Below are positions 27,005-35,880 of a stretch of DNA of 47,011 bases, in pieces. Made by a program: the position numbers and the translations under genes. The notes below the pieces were generated by a model that saw nothing but the letters and a program-made list of their open reading frames with translations, searched no databases and was not told the DNA's origin. Origin of the DNA: JANQTF01 sp036835375 (GTDB lineage Bacteria > Bacteroidota > Bacteroidia > J057); contig DAITMB010000027.1 of the NCBI GenBank assembly GCA_036835375.1, forward strand, positions 1-47,011. Reading direction: 5' to 3'. Within the stretch, counting starts at the first letter, position 1. Each line of letters begins with the position of its first letter.

Positions 27005-28405
27005 ATGCGCAGCATCTATAAAATAGTTTGGTATATTATCCTTTGGTTTGTTGGTTGCCCGTGTGCTTTGGCGCAGGTCACCCTGCTGGTAGATCAAGTT
27101 CCCAGCAACACACCTGCAGGAAGTGCTCTCTTTGTGGCAGGCAATTTCAATGGCTGGGACCCAGCAGGCAGCCCCATGACAGCTTTACCACAAGGGAAGT
27201 GGGGTTACACGGTTCCTGCTGGAACGGGTACTTTGGAATTCAAATTCACGCGCGGGTCTTGGGCAAGCGTCGAAGGCAATGCTCAAGGAGGAATGAGGCC
27301 TAACCGGAGCCATGTGTATGGAAATGGGGACACATTGTTGCTCCAAATTCTCAGCTGGGAAGGCACCAGTAACAGTGGATCCACAGCGAACCAGCAGGTA
27401 CAAATACTCGATGAGCAATTTTGGATGCCACAATTGGGGCGATTTCGGCGCATTTGGATCTATCTACCTGTCAGCTATCCCCACAGTACACGCCGATATC
27501 CGGTCCTGTACCTTCAAGATGGTCAAAATATATTTGACGCAACGACTTCCTTCAGCGGGGAATGGAAGGTCGATGAGACACTCACAGAGCTGGAGCAGGC
27601 GGGTGATTCTGGTGTGATTGTGGTGGCGATTGATCATGGAGGGAGCGATCGCATCGACGAATATTCCATCTGGGTAAATGACCAATACGGCGGCGGTGAT
27701 GGAGAGGCCTATCTGGAATTCGTGGTGCAAACGATCAAACCGCACATCGACAGTAGCTTTCGAACCCTTCCTGACCGAGGTCACACCGCCATCATGGGGA
27801 GCAGCATGGGCGGATTGATGGCCCTTTCTGGTTTGCTTAAGTACCCGGAAATTTTCTCGAGAGCAGGCGTTTTCTCTCCCTCCCTTTGGTTTTCGGACTC
27901 GATCTATCACTTAGCCTCGAATGCCGTTTATCTACCAGACTCACGCGTGTACTTTCTCGCTGGCGGGCAAGAACCCGCTTCAGTAGCTCAGAATTGTCTG
28001 CGGATGGCTGATAGCCTTCTGGTTATCGGCTATTTGCCAGCAGAAATTCAAACCCGGGTGCTCAGTGATGGAGCACACAGCGAGTGGTTCTGGGAAAGAG
28101 AATTCGGTGACGCCTACCAATTTCTGTTCGCTTCACAGGCCACTACCACTACTTCTAGTAAAGCTCCTACTTCCCTCTTCGAATCAGTGAAGGCATATCC
28201 CAATCCTGGTTGGGATTCGATTACGTTTGATACGCCGACTCCACTTATGGTCAGTTTGTACACAGCGGATGGGCGACTGCTTCTCAAGGAGCGATTGCCC
28301 GCTGGCAATCAATCGATGGGATTACCTCCCCTCCCCAAAGGCGTGTATTTGCTTCAACTTCAATCAGGCGCAGAGCAAAAAAATCTCCGTTGGGTGAAGT
28401 ATTAG
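27005..28405 (+). CDS. T9SS-secreted esterase with N-terminal CBM48/CBM20-like domain
   Basis: 466 aa from the ATG at 27005, the only start that gives a proper signal peptide (MRSIYKIVWYIILWFVGCPC then ALAQ). Residues about 25-118: a beta-sandwich of CBM48/AMPK-glycogen-binding type (ALFVAGNFNGWDP, WGYTVPAGTGTLEFKFTRG). Residues about 130-375: alpha/beta hydrolase of the esterase D/Fes/CE1-like family, with RIWIYLPVSY, YPVLYLQDGQNIFD, nucleophile Ser267 in GSSMGG, and a likely catalytic His in DGAHSEWFW. Residues about 390-466: T9SS sorting domain (KAYPNPGWDS, PKGVYLLQLQ). Possible substrates are acylated sugars or feruloyl esters; the CBM points to polysaccharide. Separated from the pectin locus by unrelated genes, so its link to pectin is unproven. 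Confidence 0.88.
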   Translation: MRSIYKIVWYIILWFVGCPCALAQVTLLVDQVPSNTPAGSALFVAGNFNGWDPAGSPMTALPQGKWGYTVPAGTGTLEFKFTRGSWASVEGNAQGGMRPNRSHVYGNGDTLLLQILSWEGTSNSGSTANQQVQILDEQFWMPQLGRFRRIWIYLPVSYPHSTRRYPVLYLQDGQNIFDATTSFSGEWKVDETLTELEQAGDSGVIVVAIDHGGSDRIDEYSIWVNDQYGGGDGEAYLEFVVQTIKPHIDSSFRTLPDRGHTAIMGSSMGGLMALSGLLKYPEIFSRAGVFSPSLWFSDSIYHLASNAVYLPDSRVYFLAGGQEPASVAQNCLRMADSLLVIGYLPAEIQTRVLSDGAHSEWFWEREFGDAYQFLFASQATTTTSSKAPTSLFESVKAYPNPGWDSITFDTPTPLMVSLYTADGRLLLKERLPAGNQSMGLPPLPKGVYLLQLQSGAEQKNLRWVKY

Positions 28406-28562
28406 TAGCCTCACCGCTCCTCACTTGCATTCCCCTTACAGTAACATATTGGGGACCTCAGACTCTCCTGCCTTCATCGCTATTCCCAACCATGGAACCA
28501 TCCCCTGATATTCCTGCGGTTTTATTCACTAAACTTTTGCGTATTTTTCTGGTTGTTTCGCC

Positions 28563-29270
28563 ATGATTTCACCAAATCTATTGGAGACCCCTGCCAAATC
28601 AGTAGAAGAAAAAGCTAAATTTCTCTTTCTCCTGTTGGCCTCTCTTTTTATCACTGCCTTGGTTGCGACCAATCTCGTGGCAAACAAATTTGTCACGGTT
28701 GATTTGGGGTTTGCCAGTTTCACCATTTCCGCGGGCGTGCTCCCCTACCCCATTACGTTTTTGCTCACTGATATTCTCTCAGAAATCTACGGTCGGAAAA
28801 GAACGAGTCAAGTGGTAATGGTGGGCTTTTTTGCGAGTTTATTCGTGCTTTTGATCTTGTTTCTGGCTTCGTACTTCCCTGCAATCGAGAACTCGCCAGT
28901 GAGCAACGAGTCCTTCGACCAGGTGTTTTCCAACTCCAGTCGCATCATTGGAGCCTCTATGCTTGCTTACCTTGTCGCTCAGCTGGTAGATGTAAGGCTG
29001 TTTCATTTCTGGAAAAATCTCACGCAGGGTCGCCACCTCTGGCTGCGCAATAATGCCTCAACCATCTTGTCGCAACTGGTTGATACGACCCTCGTGATTA
29101 CTGTGGTATTTATAGGCGTCTCGCCTTGGAACGAAATCGGAAGCATGATCATCGACGGCTGGATGTTCAAGGTCTTGGTGGCCTTGGCTGACACTGTGTT
29201 GATTTACCTGGCCGTAGGAATCATTCGATCTCATCTCCAGCTCGAATTCGGTAAAGAAATCGATGTTTGA
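28563..29270 (+). CDS. Queuosine precursor transporter, YhhQ/VUT family
   Basis: 235 aa inner-membrane protein with about six membrane segments. Family motifs: LVATNLVANKFVTVDLG, SAGVLPYPITFLLTDILSEIYGRK, RIIGASMLAYLVAQLVDVRLFHFWK, LRNNASTILSQLVDTTLV and ISP-like loops before the last helices. It should import the queuosine precursors preQ0/preQ1 (tRNA wobble modification), the demonstrated role of E. coli YhhQ. No que genes are nearby. The start at 28563 precedes a short hydrophilic N terminus typical of Bacteroidota members. Confidence 0.93.
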   Translation: MISPNLLETPAKSVEEKAKFLFLLLASLFITALVATNLVANKFVTVDLGFASFTISAGVLPYPITFLLTDILSEIYGRKRTSQVVMVGFFASLFVLLILFLASYFPAIENSPVSNESFDQVFSNSSRIIGASMLAYLVAQLVDVRLFHFWKNLTQGRHLWLRNNASTILSQLVDTTLVITVVFIGVSPWNEIGSMIIDGWMFKVLVALADTVLIYLAVGIIRSHLQLEFGKEIDV

Positions 29271-29352
29271 GAGTTTTTATTCAAAAAAATACGCCTCCCC
29301 TTCGCCCGTTCCATACATTTTCCGTCGTTGACCTATTTTTTGCCTCAACCTC

Positions 29353-31161
29353 CTACTGCCCTTCCACCCACTTGGTAGTCAGCTGAAGGAGAAATTCGTA
29401 GGCGTTCATACCAGCAAATATGCACCCATCTGCGCCAAGGGTCTCCCAGCCTTCTGGCTTCCCTGCAATGATCACAGTTGCATTAGGGAGGGATGCGCGG
29501 AGGGTCGCTAGTAGCTCTTTTCCAGTGCCAAAATATTCTGCGTCACTGCTGCAAATCACCACCACATCTGGTTGATGATGCTGTGCTTCGGTTTTCACCA
29601 AATCAAGGTCGTCGTGAAAGATATTTTCTTGAATGAAAAATCCGCCTGAGCCGAAGAGATTTCGACTAAACTGCCCTCTAGCACTTCGCATGGCGACGTC
29701 ACCAAATTGCCAAATGAATGCTTGGAGTCTCGCGCCTCTCTTTTTCCCAAATGCATCAACTCGAGTCCTCAGCGCCTCAAATGGAGCCGCCAAGCGGATA
29801 TCAGTCGGAGGCAACACCAGATCTGGATGAACTTCGTTGGTATCTGGCGACTGATTCACGCCGATCAAGACGCGTTTGCGCTTGGCAAATTCCTGCTCTG
29901 CTGCCAGAGATTGGACTGCGAGTGCCGTGCGAAGTTCGCCGCTACTCGCATAGGCACCGATCCCCCCCACTGATTCGATCTGCTGAAACAATTCCCAAGA
30001 CTTGATGGCCAATTGGTGGGTGACTTCCTCGACATAATAGGCACCTCCGGCAGGATCTATCACTTTGTCAAAATAGGACTCATGACGTAGCAACTGCTGG
30101 ATGTTGCGGCTGAGGCGAGCGCCCGTGGTAGCGCCGGATGCTTGTAACCCGTCAAAAGGATCTAAGGCCAATGCCTCTACGCCACCCAAAATCGCAGACA
30201 TGGCCTGAGTGGTATGCCGTAGCAAATTGCTGTGGTGGTCGTAGTGAGTGAGGAGACGCTGGCTACTTCTCGCCATCACAAATGGCGACAGGCTGGCAGT
30301 GTCGTCGAGTCCGTGTGCCTTGAGCACTTGGGCGATGAGTTGACGAAAAGCCCTGAATTTGCCAAGCTCAAGAAAAAAGGAGCCCCCGATCGCAAACTGA
30401 TAGTGCAATGATGGAGCCAATTGAGCAGAGCTTAGATGGGCATGCTGGTGGAGCAGATCTATATATTCGACCGTCGCCGAAAGCGCCAACGCGAGCTGAA
30501 TGCTGTGGCTTCCACCTTCTTCCGCGACCTGACTCAGATCCACGCCTAAGATTCTGAAATGCGGAAAATCAGCCATTTCTTTCTGGACCTCGACCCAGGT
30601 GGCGAGATCTGCCGAATCGACTGACTTTCCCGCCATCGCCGCTGTCATCATAGGATCCCAGGTCAATGTGCCTGTGAGGTGCGAAGCAGGAATCCCGCGG
30701 TCGATACAAGTCTGGCGAAGCACCTGACAAAGGGCGTGTGGCGAATGTGAGACCCGCAGATGAAGCGCCAGGGCCGAAATGGGAAACTCCCTCAAGAGCG
30801 GTTCTATGTGAGCTGGTTTGCCCTCAAGTAGGATCCCTCCTACTTCTGCATCAATCGCTTCTTGAAGAGTCTGGCTTGCTTTGATTCCCGCTGTGATGGG
30901 CTGCACGGTCTGCCAGCCTGCCTGCTCCGACTGAAAAACAGAGCCTCTTCGGAAAGGAAATTCACCCGGGCGCGTATCATGTGACGCGGCGCTAGCGGTA
31001 TCGGCCTGATAAAAGGGTGCCAGAGAAAATCCATCGGGAACTGTCCAATAAAGTCGCTCTATGGGTTTGCCTTTCAGGTCTTTTTCAATGCGATGACGCC
31101 ACTCGGAAGCACTGATGCTGGGAAAGTCAGAAAAGAGTGGCGGCTGGGTGAATTCGGACAT
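29353..31161 (-). CDS. mutA: Methylmalonyl-CoA mutase small subunit
   Basis: 602 aa. TIM-barrel-like mutase domain about 15-460 (FPSISASEWRHRIEKDLKGKP, LTGTLTWDPMM, YIDLLHQHAHLSSAQLAPSLHYQFAIGGSFFLELGKFRAFRQL) and a C-terminal cobalamin-binding-like fold about 480-600 that lacks the DxHxxG cobalamin motif, as expected of the non-catalytic beta subunit. The catalytic alpha subunit (mutB), usually immediately downstream, is missing: the next gene is yhhQ on the other strand. Pathway: propionyl-CoA to succinyl-CoA. Divergent from the IscA-like gene, with an 80-bp shared promoter region. Confidence 0.92.
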   Translation of the reverse strand: MSEFTQPPLFSDFPSISASEWRHRIEKDLKGKPIERLYWTVPDGFSLAPFYQADTASAASHDTRPGEFPFRRGSVFQSEQAGWQTVQPITAGIKASQTLQEAIDAEVGGILLEGKPAHIEPLLREFPISALALHLRVSHSPHALCQVLRQTCIDRGIPASHLTGTLTWDPMMTAAMAGKSVDSADLATWVEVQKEMADFPHFRILGVDLSQVAEEGGSHSIQLALALSATVEYIDLLHQHAHLSSAQLAPSLHYQFAIGGSFFLELGKFRAFRQLIAQVLKAHGLDDTASLSPFVMARSSQRLLTHYDHHSNLLRHTTQAMSAILGGVEALALDPFDGLQASGATTGARLSRNIQQLLRHESYFDKVIDPAGGAYYVEEVTHQLAIKSWELFQQIESVGGIGAYASSGELRTALAVQSLAAEQEFAKRKRVLIGVNQSPDTNEVHPDLVLPPTDIRLAAPFEALRTRVDAFGKKRGARLQAFIWQFGDVAMRSARGQFSRNLFGSGGFFIQENIFHDDLDLVKTEAQHHQPDVVVICSSDAEYFGTGKELLATLRASLPNATVIIAGKPEGWETLGADGCIFAGMNAYEFLLQLTTKWVEGQ

Positions 31162-31240
31162 AACAGAGGATGGAGGTGTGGAACGAATAAGGTAAATTTA
31201 CGTTGTAAACCGCAAAATCACTCAGCAAAGGAAGCCCAAG

Positions 31241-31585
31241 ATGACAGAAGTACAAATGACACAAGTCACATTCACCAGCCGAGCAATTGCAGCGCTAAAG
31301 GAGATTATAGTCAGTGAAAATCGCCCAGAGGACCAACCGCTGCGAGTGGGGGTGAAAGGCGGAGGTTGCTCGGGACTGACTTATGTGCTTGATTTTGACA
31401 AAAAGGAAGAATTTGACGAAGAATTTGATATTGACGGACTCAAAGTCGTCATGGACAAGCGCCACTCGCTCTACGTCTTCGGGATGGAAGTAGATTATCA
31501 TTCCGGCCTCAACGACCGCGGATTTGTGTTCAACAATCCCAATGCAAAGGACAGTTGCGGATGTGGTACCAGCTTCTCGGTGTGA
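31241..31585 (+). CDS. Iron-sulfur cluster carrier, IscA/SufA/ErpA family
   Basis: 114 aa (an ATG at 31256 is also possible). HesB/IscA fold with the three cluster ligands Cys43 (GGGCSG), Cys106 and Cys108 (SCGCG) and the family phrases VTFTSRAIAALKEI and YVLDFDKKEEFDEEF. It accepts Fe-S clusters and passes them to apo-proteins in the cytoplasm. Stands alone, not in a suf or isc operon. Confidence 0.95.
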   Translation: MTEVQMTQVTFTSRAIAALKEIIVSENRPEDQPLRVGVKGGGCSGLTYVLDFDKKEEFDEEFDIDGLKVVMDKRHSLYVFGMEVDYHSGLNDRGFVFNNPNAKDSCGCGTSFSV

Positions 31586-31658
31586 TTTTCACTTTGCACA
31601 CTTTCAACCGAATGGGCTGAGTGATAATTGAGATGCTCTAGCAAATACGACACAGAGC

Positions 31659-32438
31659 TTATTCGCTCATGAGAATCACCACCGTACGCAAGCCTTCCCC
31701 GCGGTCCAGCCGCGACTTGAATTGCCGCGCTCGCTCCTCGTCGGGAAAAGGCCCAAACACCAGCTTGAACACCGTCTTGCCGCGCAGCGTCTCCGCGCGA
31801 ATCGCCATCGGGTAATTGTATGCACCAGTAAGACGATTCAGCTCCTGAAGAATGGTTTCATAGTTGGCATATACGCCCACCTGCACGCCATATCCCTGAC
31901 TTGGAAGCGGTTTGGTTTCGACTTGCCACCAGCCTGGATGTGGTTGGCTGCGCGACCGGGTGCTAGCACTTGCAGGCGTCGGGGCAACCACTGGTTTAGG
32001 CGGCACAACCGCTACGGGTGGGGAGGGCGCTGGCAACAGCTGATCGAGCTCTCGTCGCATCATCGACGGGGTCTGCATGCCAATCAATGACTTGCTCAAC
32101 GTGCCGTCGGGCGTGAAAAGTAGCAAGGTCGGATACAGGCTCACCCGGTGCAAGGCCGCCAATTGAAAGCCCTGACGATCAGTCGATTCCGCATTTAACT
32201 TCATCCATAAAAAACGGCTGCCCAGTAGCTTGACGATTCCGGGATCTTTCAATGTCTGAGATTCCATCTGGGTGCAAGCATTGCAGGGCGCTTCTCCGTA
32301 GAAATACACCACATACGGTTTTTGCTGTGCTTTCCCTGCAGCTTGGAGTTGCTCGAAGCTTCCGGCAAACTCTACTGGTTGTGCCAAAAGGGACAAATGT
32401 CCCATAAACCATCCGATCCATGTGAGGGTTGTCTTCAT
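31659..32438 (-). CDS. Periplasmic thioredoxin-like protein fused to a SPOR domain
   Basis: 259 aa from the ATG at 32438; an open frame runs further upstream, but the signal peptide (MKTTLTWIGWFMGHLSLLAQ) fixes the start. Residues about 22-145: thioredoxin fold with CxxC (Cys52-Asn-Ala-Cys55, in APCNACTQMES) and the cis-Pro loop VSLYPTLLLF. Residues about 146-175: Pro/Ala-rich linker (APSPPVAVVPPKPV). Residues about 180-258: SPOR domain (YGVQVGVYANYETILQELNRL, VFKLVFGPFPDEERARQF), which in other proteins binds denuded peptidoglycan at division sites. A periplasmic redox protein tethered to the cell wall is the natural reading. I do not recall this pairing as a standard architecture. Confidence 0.88.
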   Translation of the reverse strand: MKTTLTWIGWFMGHLSLLAQPVEFAGSFEQLQAAGKAQQKPYVVYFYGEAPCNACTQMESQTLKDPGIVKLLGSRFLWMKLNAESTDRQGFQLAALHRVSLYPTLLLFTPDGTLSKSLIGMQTPSMMRRELDQLLPAPSPPVAVVPPKPVVAPTPASASTRSRSQPHPGWWQVETKPLPSQGYGVQVGVYANYETILQELNRLTGAYNYPMAIRAETLRGKTVFKLVFGPFPDEERARQFKSRLDRGEGLRTVVILMSE

Positions 32439-32575
32439 GGCTCCATAATACGCAAAAACAGGCAAGCCAAGGAAGATCCCCTGTTTTTCCCCGCTGATTC
32501 GCCTCCAGATTCCGATTTCTCCCCCCCTTCGCATGTCCAGTGACTTCTTCCCATCCAAAATCGACCTTCTCTCCT

Positions 32576-32583
32576 TACCTTTG
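32576..32583 (+). promoter_or_regulatory. -7 box of the ABC transporter gene
   Basis: TACCTTTG, an exact TAnnTTTG box, 19 nt before the ATG at 32603. This gives a short leader of about 13 nt. No TTG is present at the -33 position. Confidence 0.55.
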
Positions 32584-32602
32584 CCCCCCAAATCTACCGT
32601 GA

Positions 32603-34402
32603 ATGCGTGCACTCTCAGCCCTGAATCCATACCTGTGGAAATATAAGCAACACCTGCTTTTAGGAATTCTCTTCGTCACCGCCTCCAATCTTTTTGCGGT
32701 GTATCCAGCGCAGATCGTTCGCGGAGCCATCAACATGGTGGAGGATGTCCTGATTTTTTACCGGATGCACCAAGGTTTTGCCGTGGGCGAGCAAGTGGCC
32801 GGGTCGATATTCAAAAGCTTGCTGGTGTTCGGCGCCATTGTCTTAGGACTCGCCTTGATCCGGGGCGTTTTCTTGTTTTTGACCCGGCAGACATTGATCG
32901 TCATGTCCCGCCTCATCGAATATCACCAGCGGAAAGATCTCTACGATCACCTACAGTCGCTGGACATGGCCTTTTATCGCCGCAATCGCACCGGAGACCT
33001 GATGGCACGCATGGCCGAGGACGTGAACCGCGTGCGCATGTATCTTGGGCCAGGGATTATGTACACCTTGAACACGGTCACGCTCTTCATCGTTGTGGTG
33101 ACGACCATGCTGGCTGTGAACCTAGAGCTTACCCTGTATGCCCTCCTCCCGCTGCCATTTCTTTCTTACCTGATCTACTACGTGGAGTCGATCATCCAAC
33201 GGCGCAGCGAGCGGATTCAGGCTCAGTTGTCACTCCTGACGACGTTTGCCCAAGAGATTTATTCGGGCATTCGGGTGCTCAAAGCCTATGTAAAAGAAGA
33301 GCCTACTGCGGAAAAATTCGCGACGGAATCCGAAGTGTATAAGAAGAAATCTATGCACCTCGCCGCTGTGGATGCGCTGTTTTTCCCGCTGGTAGTGTTT
33401 CTGGTCGGGCTGAGTGTGGTCATCACGGTCTGGGTTGGGGGCGAAAAGGTCATCGCCGGGAGCCTCACCTTGGGCAACATTGCCGAATTCATCATGTACA
33501 TCAACCTCCTCGCATGGCCCATCATCGCGGTTGGATGGGTCACCACGCTGATCCAGCGCGCCGCTGCCAGTCAAGAGCGCCTCAATGAATTATTGGCACA
33601 GCAGCCAGACGTTCGTTTTCCGGCGCACCAATGGAAGGTCGAGGCGGCGGAGCTCCAGGTGGAAGACGTGAGCTTTACTTACCCCGACACTGGCATTGAG
33701 GCGCTACACTCGGTGACTTTCGAGCTGAAGCCTGGCCAAAAGCTGGGGATTGTGGGCCCCACAGGATCAGGCAAATCTACCCTCTGTGCGTTGATTCCGC
33801 GGATGTATGACCCCCAGCTTGGCCAGATCACGCTCCAGGGTCGCCCGCTTGAGAGCTACAGCCGCGAAGCCCTGCGAGGATCCATTGGCTATGCTCCGCA
33901 GGATGTGTTCCTCTTTTCAGACACAATCCACAACAACATTGCCTTCGGCAGCCAGGCAGCCAGTCGGGAAGAAGTGGAGCAAGCTGCTCGCGATGCCTCC
34001 GTGTATGACAACATCATGGACTTCCCCAATCAATTTGACACCTTGGTCGGAGAACGCGGGGTGACCCTCTCTGGCGGTCAAAAACAACGGGTGTCTATTG
34101 CCCGCGCATGGATTCGCCATCCAAAGTTGCTGGTGCTTGATGACGTGCTCTCCGCCGTGGATACCCGCACCGAAGATGCCATTCTCACAGGACTCCGCGA
34201 ATACCGTGTGCGACAACCCGATACGGCGGTCATCATGGTTGCTCACCGGATTTCTTGTATTCAAGATTCCGATCTCATTCTGGTGCTGGAAGATGGGAGA
34301 ATCACCGAAAGGGGCACGCACGAGCAGCTGCTGGCAGCCAATGGATATTATGCCCGCATCTATGAGAAACAATTGACAGAAGGAGAAGAGGAGACGGCCT
34401 AA
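32603..34402 (+). CDS. ABC exporter half-transporter with Asp at the catalytic Glu position
   Basis: 599 aa. Six-helix type IV permease about 15-325, ATPase about 350-590. Motifs: Walker A GPTGSGKST (385-393), Q-loop (APQDVFLF), signature LSGGQ (489-493), Walker B LLVLDD with Asp514 where the catalytic Glu normally stands, D-loop SAVD, and switch His548. LDD-x-LSAVD is the pattern of the degenerate half of heterodimeric exporters (for example BmrC/LmrC-type), whose partner keeps the Glu. No partner gene is adjacent. Substrate unknown; MsbA-like lipid or drug export are options. Ends 26 bp from the convergent crtW. Confidence 0.92.
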   Translation: MRALSALNPYLWKYKQHLLLGILFVTASNLFAVYPAQIVRGAINMVEDVLIFYRMHQGFAVGEQVAGSIFKSLLVFGAIVLGLALIRGVFLFLTRQTLIVMSRLIEYHQRKDLYDHLQSLDMAFYRRNRTGDLMARMAEDVNRVRMYLGPGIMYTLNTVTLFIVVVTTMLAVNLELTLYALLPLPFLSYLIYYVESIIQRRSERIQAQLSLLTTFAQEIYSGIRVLKAYVKEEPTAEKFATESEVYKKKSMHLAAVDALFFPLVVFLVGLSVVITVWVGGEKVIAGSLTLGNIAEFIMYINLLAWPIIAVGWVTTLIQRAAASQERLNELLAQQPDVRFPAHQWKVEAAELQVEDVSFTYPDTGIEALHSVTFELKPGQKLGIVGPTGSGKSTLCALIPRMYDPQLGQITLQGRPLESYSREALRGSIGYAPQDVFLFSDTIHNNIAFGSQAASREEVEQAARDASVYDNIMDFPNQFDTLVGERGVTLSGGQKQRVSIARAWIRHPKLLVLDDVLSAVDTRTEDAILTGLREYRVRQPDTAVIMVAHRISCIQDSDLILVLEDGRITERGTHEQLLAANGYYARIYEKQLTEGEEETA

Positions 34403-34428
34403 CTCCGGTCTGGGATCGGGATACGACA

Positions 34429-35136
34429 CTACGCTTTGATTTTCCAAAGCCTCCACCAAGCCGTGGCGGGAGAATCGTGATGCTCATAGTGATATCCAAA
34501 GAAGTAGCAGCTGAGAAATGCCAGGACGTGATTTTTGGACTGAGAACGCGACCTGTGAACGTTTTGTGCTTCGTGCTCGCCTTTGTGGGGCAGATACGTT
34601 CCAAAGTAAAACAACTGGAGGGTGCTCAAGAGAGAAGGAATCACCCAATAGAGGATCAGATTTTCCTGCGGAATGACCAATGCCAACACATTGAAAGTAA
34701 TCGCAGCCAGCAAGATTTGCCACCAGCGCACATATTCTTTGACAAAATCAACATACCACCGCCAAAAGCCTGGATGGCCACGGTGATAATCGGGGTCTTG
34801 CTCGCTGGCCACGTGGCGATGATGGAGATAATGTTTGGGACGAAGAATTTTGTAGGAATTGAAAATAAAAAGTGCTGTACAAATTCTTCCTACCCAGTGG
34901 TTGAGCTTGGGATGCTTCGGGGCCACGGTACCATGCATGGCGTCGTGGGCGGTGATGAATAATCCTGTGAACAAATGCGCTTGAAGCAGGATCCGGAGGT
35001 AGGTCAAAGGTGACTCCCACGTGACTTCCCACATGAAATTCCCAATCAGCACCAAGGTCCACAGCACGATCACGGTGATCCCGATGTACACGCCTTGAAA
35101 CGGGTGCTGCTTTGGCAAAGTAGTCGTGGTATTCAT
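34429..35136 (-). CDS. crtW: Beta-carotene ketolase, CrtW type
   Basis: 235 aa integral membrane di-iron enzyme. The histidine clusters are all there: HDAMHG (His64, His68), KHYLHHRHVASEQDPDYH (102-108 and on), and YHYEHHDSP (216-220), together with FYFGTYLPHK, a CrtW signature. It adds 4-keto groups to beta-carotene, giving echinenone and canthaxanthin. Last gene of the crtB - unknown - crtYcd - crtW set, 19 bp after crtYcd. No crtZ hydroxylase is in the window, so canthaxanthin-type rather than astaxanthin-type products are suggested by what is visible. Confidence 0.93.
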   Translation of the reverse strand: MNTTTTLPKQHPFQGVYIGITVIVLWTLVLIGNFMWEVTWESPLTYLRILLQAHLFTGLFITAHDAMHGTVAPKHPKLNHWVGRICTALFIFNSYKILRPKHYLHHRHVASEQDPDYHRGHPGFWRWYVDFVKEYVRWWQILLAAITFNVLALVIPQENLILYWVIPSLLSTLQLFYFGTYLPHKGEHEAQNVHRSRSQSKNHVLAFLSCYFFGYHYEHHDSPATAWWRLWKIKA

Positions 35137-35155
35137 CGTGTGGCGAAAAATTAAA

Positions 35156-35872
35156 TTAGGTTACTTGTTTGAAACCCACGCCGGGCTGAGTTGTTTGGCG
35201 AAGTCGGGCTTGGGTCCGCTCATACAAGTGAGTAGTCATCAATAGGAGCCACACAAGGTAGATCGAATCTTCTATTGGAATAGTGACCAAGCGAATCCCA
35301 AGGTTCTCCGCGTCGTTATACCACACCACAGGCAGCGAGGTCAGCACGCCGTTGATCAAAAGAAAGGGCAAGAGAGAAACGGCATATCCCCGCCAAAATC
35401 GTCCCAAATAGCGCCTTTCCCACACGAACACTTGCAGGAACAACAAGACTGAAGTCCCCGAAAAAGTCACAAATGTGTACCAGCGCTCGTGCATCACCAC
35501 CCCGCACACCAGCAACATCACCGCCAATCCAAGCGTCAGCGGACGCGACCAGCGATCCTCCTCAGGGAGCGGAAAATAGGCATTTAGCACCTCATACACG
35601 AACATACAAGCATAGGGTACCACAATGAAAAACAGCCACTCTTCCAACGGTAAGCCCCAAAGATGAGGCCCCACGAGGTAGGTCTCATTGAACCCCCACA
35701 CACCGATGGCGGTAAACCAGATGTCCCAAACGATGAAAAGCGCCGCCGTGAACAGGATGGCCGGCAGCAGCGCCTTCCAGCGAGTGTAGAAATGCACCTT
35801 TCGGTCAAATGACAGCGCCAGTGGCCCCAGCAGTGTAAAGGCGTCTAAGCCTAGGTAGAGATAGGATTCCAT
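35156..35872 (-). CDS. crtYcd: Lycopene beta-cyclase, fused CrtYc-CrtYd type
   Basis: 238 aa with about seven membrane helices and two similar halves. Half one: DIWFTAIGVWGFNETYLVG and LPLEEWLFFIVVPYACMFVYE; half two: VWYNDAENLGIRLVTIPIEDSIYLVWLLLMT. The PxE(E/D) motifs PLEEWLFF and PIEDSIYL are the expected active-site repeats. It cyclises lycopene to beta-carotene, the substrate of the next gene, crtW. The fused form is typical of Bacteroidota, while actinobacteria use separate CrtYc and CrtYd. Confidence 0.93.
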   Translation of the reverse strand: MESYLYLGLDAFTLLGPLALSFDRKVHFYTRWKALLPAILFTAALFIVWDIWFTAIGVWGFNETYLVGPHLWGLPLEEWLFFIVVPYACMFVYEVLNAYFPLPEEDRWSRPLTLGLAVMLLVCGVVMHERWYTFVTFSGTSVLLFLQVFVWERRYLGRFWRGYAVSLLPFLLINGVLTSLPVVWYNDAENLGIRLVTIPIEDSIYLVWLLLMTTHLYERTQARLRQTTQPGVGFKQVT

Positions 35873-35880
35873 GCGGTGGA

